32,245 nucleotides of DNA from NCBI GenBank assembly GCA_028869315.1, contig JAGWSV010000056.1, positions 1 to 32,245 of the forward strand. Direction: 5' to 3'. Each line of letters opens with the position of its first letter. Within the stretch, counting starts at the first letter, position 1. Positions 30,445-32,245 of this stretch are shown here, piece after piece. The stretch is from Rhodospirillales bacterium. GTDB lineage: Bacteria; Pseudomonadota; Alphaproteobacteria; Acetobacterales; Acetobacteraceae. A model generated the notes under the pieces. It made no database searches. It was not told where the DNA came from and saw only the letters and a program-made list of their open reading frames with translations. The translations under genes and the position numbers were made by a program.

Positions 30445-31245
30445 ATGCGCTTTTCCAGTTTCGACTTCGACGTGATCACCGGCCCGGCGCCGGAAGACCC
30501 GAGAGAGCCCGAGATGCCCGCACCGGCGATCGCCTCGCCCGCACCGATCCGCGTCCTGTCCACGCTCGGCCTCATGGGCGCGCTGCAATCGCGCCAGGCG
30601 CAGCTGGAACACCGACTTGGCATGCCGATCGCATTCGACTTCGCGCCGACCAAGATCCTGGCCGGGCGGCTGGAAGCGGGCGAGGCGGCCGAGCTCGCGA
30701 TCCTGACCGCCGAGGCGGTCGTGCGCCTCACCGCCGCCGGCCGCCTGGGCCCGGGCGGCGCGGCGCTTGCCGCCTCGCTGGTGGGGATGGCGCAGGCGCC
30801 CGGCCGGGCGCGCCCCGACATCGCCACGCCGGGGGCGCTGGTCGCCACATTGCAGGCGGCCGGCTCGATCGCCTACTCCGCCGCCGGCGCCAGCGGGCTG
30901 TTCTTCGCCGCGCTGCTCGACCGGCTGGGCATCGCGGCGGACATCAACGCCAAGGCGACGATCATCCCGCAAGGCCTGACCGGCGCCCTGGTCGCGCGTG
31001 GGGAGACGGAGTACGCGATCCAGCAGGTCAGCGAACTGATGCTGGTGGACGGCATCGACGTGATCGGCCCGCTGCCGGCCGAACTGCAGGCGCCGACGAT
31101 CTTCTCGGTCGCGCCGGTCGCGGCGGGCGCGGGGGGAGCGGCGACGACGGCGTTGATCCGCCTGCTGAGCGCGCCGGACATGGCGGCGGCGTTCGCGGCG
31201 ACCGGGCTCTCGCCTCTCGCCGGCACGTCGTCCGACGGGCATTGA
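30445..31245 (+). CDS. ModA-like periplasmic-binding-fold protein without a signal peptide
   Basis: This 266-residue protein has the type 2 periplasmic-binding fold of the molybdate-binding (ModA) family: IRVLSTLGLMGALQ at about 35-48, FAPTKILAGRLEAGEAAELAILTAEAV (visible as ILAGRLEAGE), RPDIATPGALVATL, and GETEYAIQQVSELMLVDGIDVIGPLPAELQ, where homologues read GEAEIGFQQ. The N-terminal 30 residues are acidic and hydrophilic, not a signal peptide. AGGAG lies 7 bases before the ATG at 30445, supporting this start; an internal ATG at 30514 would also give a protein without a signal. No permease or ATPase gene is nearby. It may be a cytoplasmic ligand sensor or an orphan protein; the ligand is unknown. 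Confidence 0.82.
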   Translation: MRFSSFDFDVITGPAPEDPREPEMPAPAIASPAPIRVLSTLGLMGALQSRQAQLEHRLGMPIAFDFAPTKILAGRLEAGEAAELAILTAEAVVRLTAAGRLGPGGAALAASLVGMAQAPGRARPDIATPGALVATLQAAGSIAYSAAGASGLFFAALLDRLGIAADINAKATIIPQGLTGALVARGETEYAIQQVSELMLVDGIDVIGPLPAELQAPTIFSVAPVAAGAGGAATTALIRLLSAPDMAAAFAATGLSPLAGTSSDGH

Positions 31246-31314
31246 GGATCCGTCAGGCATCGTCGGCACATAAGTGCGTCAGCACGCCGACAAAGATGCC
31301 GGTCAAAACAAAAC

Positions 31315-31370
31315 CTTAGGGCCCGCTCGACACCGCCGATCGGTTCGATAGCTGTCGAACGGGCCCTAAG
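31315..31370. repeat. 18-bp inverted repeat (17/18 paired) with a 20-base loop
   Basis: CTTAGGGCCCGCTCGACA at 31315-31332 pairs with TGTCGAACGGGCCCTAAG at 31353-31370, with one mismatch. On the minus strand it is followed by GGTTTTGTTTTG, resembling an intrinsic terminator; on the plus strand no T tract follows. It could also be a small non-autonomous repeat (MITE- or REP-like). It lies in the 243-base gap between the ModA-like gene and a small secreted protein, which holds no other gene. Confidence 0.85.
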
Positions 31371-31388
31371 CCGATGCGGGCCGGCGCC

Positions 31389-31409
31389 CGGTTAGGGGTT
31401 TTCTAACCG
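31389..31409. repeat. Small hairpin CGGTTAG / CTAACCG upstream of a secreted-protein gene
   Basis: CGGTTAG at 31389-31395 pairs perfectly with CTAACCG at 31403-31409 around GGGTTTT. It lies 80 bases before the ATG at 31489, so it may be an operator or a 5' leader structure. Confidence 0.4.
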
Positions 31410-31488
31410 CGATCTGCGATCCGACGGACATTCCGCCGCGTGCCGCGGGCGCGGCCGGGCGGAGCCCTCAGGAACGGAGATTGTCCGG

Positions 31489-31794
31489 ATGTCGTCCAGC
31501 AAGAAGTTTCGCCTGTTCTCGGCGTTGGCCGTCGGTCTCGGCCTGGCCGTTGCGCCGATGACCGCGTCCTACGCCGGCAGCCACCGGGCCACGGCGCACG
31601 GCGCCGCCCTGCACGGCTTCAAGACGATCGCGGAGGCGAAGGCGGGCTGCGGCGGCGATGCGGTGGTGTGGCGCGCGCGGGGAAGCAAGGTGTTCCACCT
31701 CGCCGGTTCCAAGTATTTCGGCAAGACCCGCCACGGGACCTTCGTCTGCCAGAAGGCGGCCGAAGCCAAGGGGCTGCACGCCGCCAGATCGTGA
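31489..31794 (+). CDS. Small secreted Cys-pair protein, conserved unknown
   Basis: This 101-residue protein has a Sec signal peptide (KKFRLFSALAVGLGLAVAPM, cleavage near YA-G at residue 29). The mature domain of about 60 residues has Cys54 in AGCGGDAVVW and Cys87 in TFVCQKAA, probably forming a disulfide. GSKVFHLAGSKYFGKTRHG lies between them. This pattern (C..D.VVW...S.V.H..G...YGKT..G...C..A) recurs in small secreted proteins of Acetobacteraceae and Burkholderiales; its function is unknown. CGGAG lies 12 bases upstream of the ATG, with a weaker context close to the start. It appears to be monocistronic. Confidence 0.8.
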   Translation: MSSSKKFRLFSALAVGLGLAVAPMTASYAGSHRATAHGAALHGFKTIAEAKAGCGGDAVVWRARGSKVFHLAGSKYFGKTRHGTFVCQKAAEAKGLHAARS

Positions 31795-31852
31795 CCCGGG
31801 CGCAGGGCCGGCGCCGCGGCCGGGGGCTGACGCCCCCAACCGCGGCGGGTGG

Positions 31853-32245
31853 TCAGTACATGTGTTGCCCGCCATTGATCGACAGCGTGCTGCCGGTGAC
31901 GAAGTCGGCCTCGTCGGCGGTCAGGAACGCGACGCCGCGGGCGATGTCCTCGGCATGGCCGAGCCGGCCGACGGGGATGCGGGCGACGATTTTCTCCAGC
32001 ACGTCGGGCGGCACCGCGCGGACCATGTCGGTATCGACATAGCCGGGGGCGATGGCGTTCACCGTGATGCCGAAGCGGGCGCCTTCCTGCGCCAGCGCCT
32101 TGGTGAAGCCATGGATGCCCGACTTGGCGGCGGCATAGTTCACCTGGCCATACTGCCCCGCCTGGCCGTTGATGCTGCCGACATTGACGATGCGGCCGAA
32201 CTTGCGCTCGCGCATCGCCGGGAAGGTGAACCGGCACAGGTTGAA
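31853..32245 (-). CDS. phaB: Acetoacetyl-CoA reductase, C-terminal part (start outside window)
   Basis: The 130 visible residues are the C-terminal half of an SDR: NVGSINGQAGQYGQVNYAAAKSG contains the catalytic Ser, Tyr and Lys (visible as NYAAAKSG). NAIAPGYVDTDMV, IPVGRLGHAEDIARGV and the very conserved end VTGSTLSINGGQHMY are diagnostic of PhaB. It reduces acetoacetyl-CoA to (R)-3-hydroxybutyryl-CoA with NADPH for polyhydroxyalkanoate synthesis. The reading frame is open to the window edge (the residues before MRERKFG read FNLCRFTFPA), so the first half with the nucleotide-binding motif is missing here. The stop is at 31853-31855. PhaA is expected upstream (to the right). Confidence 0.95.
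   Translation of the reverse strand, partial: FNLCRFTFPAMRERKFGRIVNVGSINGQAGQYGQVNYAAAKSGIHGFTKALAQEGARFGITVNAIAPGYVDTDMVRAVPPDVLEKIVARIPVGRLGHAEDIARGVAFLTADEADFVTGSTLSINGGQHMY

Overview
The window is about 70% GC and looks like chromosomal DNA of an alphaproteobacterium. The partial acetoacetyl-CoA reductase (PhaB) at the right end, the C-methyltransferase/CDP-sugar genes and the small Cys-pair secreted protein point to Rhodospirillales, probably Acetobacteraceae. This placement rests on protein style and GC content only; I see no rRNA, tRNA or CRISPR array.

Region 1 (1-3501). The left edge is the start of an IS5-family insertion sequence, with its transposase reading off the edge. It is followed by a GC-rich 11-bp tandem repeat and then a bufferin (Buf) metallophore operon: BufA (secreted Cys-rich peptide), BufB (DUF692/MNIO enzyme), BufC (partner) and a DoxX-like membrane protein. 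A membrane-anchored protein of unknown function follows. Region 2 (3578-11161) continues on the same strand with a Tat-exported unknown protein and a tightly overlapping four-gene series: flavoprotein disulfide reductase, MFS transporter, a metallophosphoesterase-radical SAM fusion, and a GH15 glucoamylase-like enzyme.

Region 3 (11292-13765) is thiol/redox defence. A Tat- or Sec-exported TlpA-like thioredoxin is followed by a promoter carrying a 16-bp palindromic operator. Downstream come a peroxiredoxin-like protein, an L-2-haloacid dehalogenase-type HAD enzyme and an OsmC protein. Convergent to it on the minus strand (15663 down to 13929) are phhB, a small gene that appears frameshifted, and an HPP-family membrane protein.

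Region 4 (16134-30246) is a surface-polysaccharide locus. On the plus strand are a GNT-I-like glycosyltransferase, an SGNH/AlgX-like protein, an MBOAT O-acyltransferase, an acyl carrier protein and an SDR that lacks the catalytic Lys. On the minus strand is an operon of rfbF, a NovU/TylC3-type C-methyltransferase, a MaoC-SDR fusion, a Wzx-type flippase and a sugar epimerase. A glycosyltransferase-like gene, an RfbC-type epimerase and a DUF4910/M28-like protein complete it. The inferred job is to make and export a glycan containing a C-methylated, possibly acylated deoxysugar. The ACP, dehydratase and reductase set suggests that an acyl group is built locally.

Region 5 (30247-32245) holds several strong hairpins, a ModA-like binding protein without a signal peptide, an 18-bp inverted repeat, a small secreted Cys-pair protein, and the 3' part of phaB on the minus strand.
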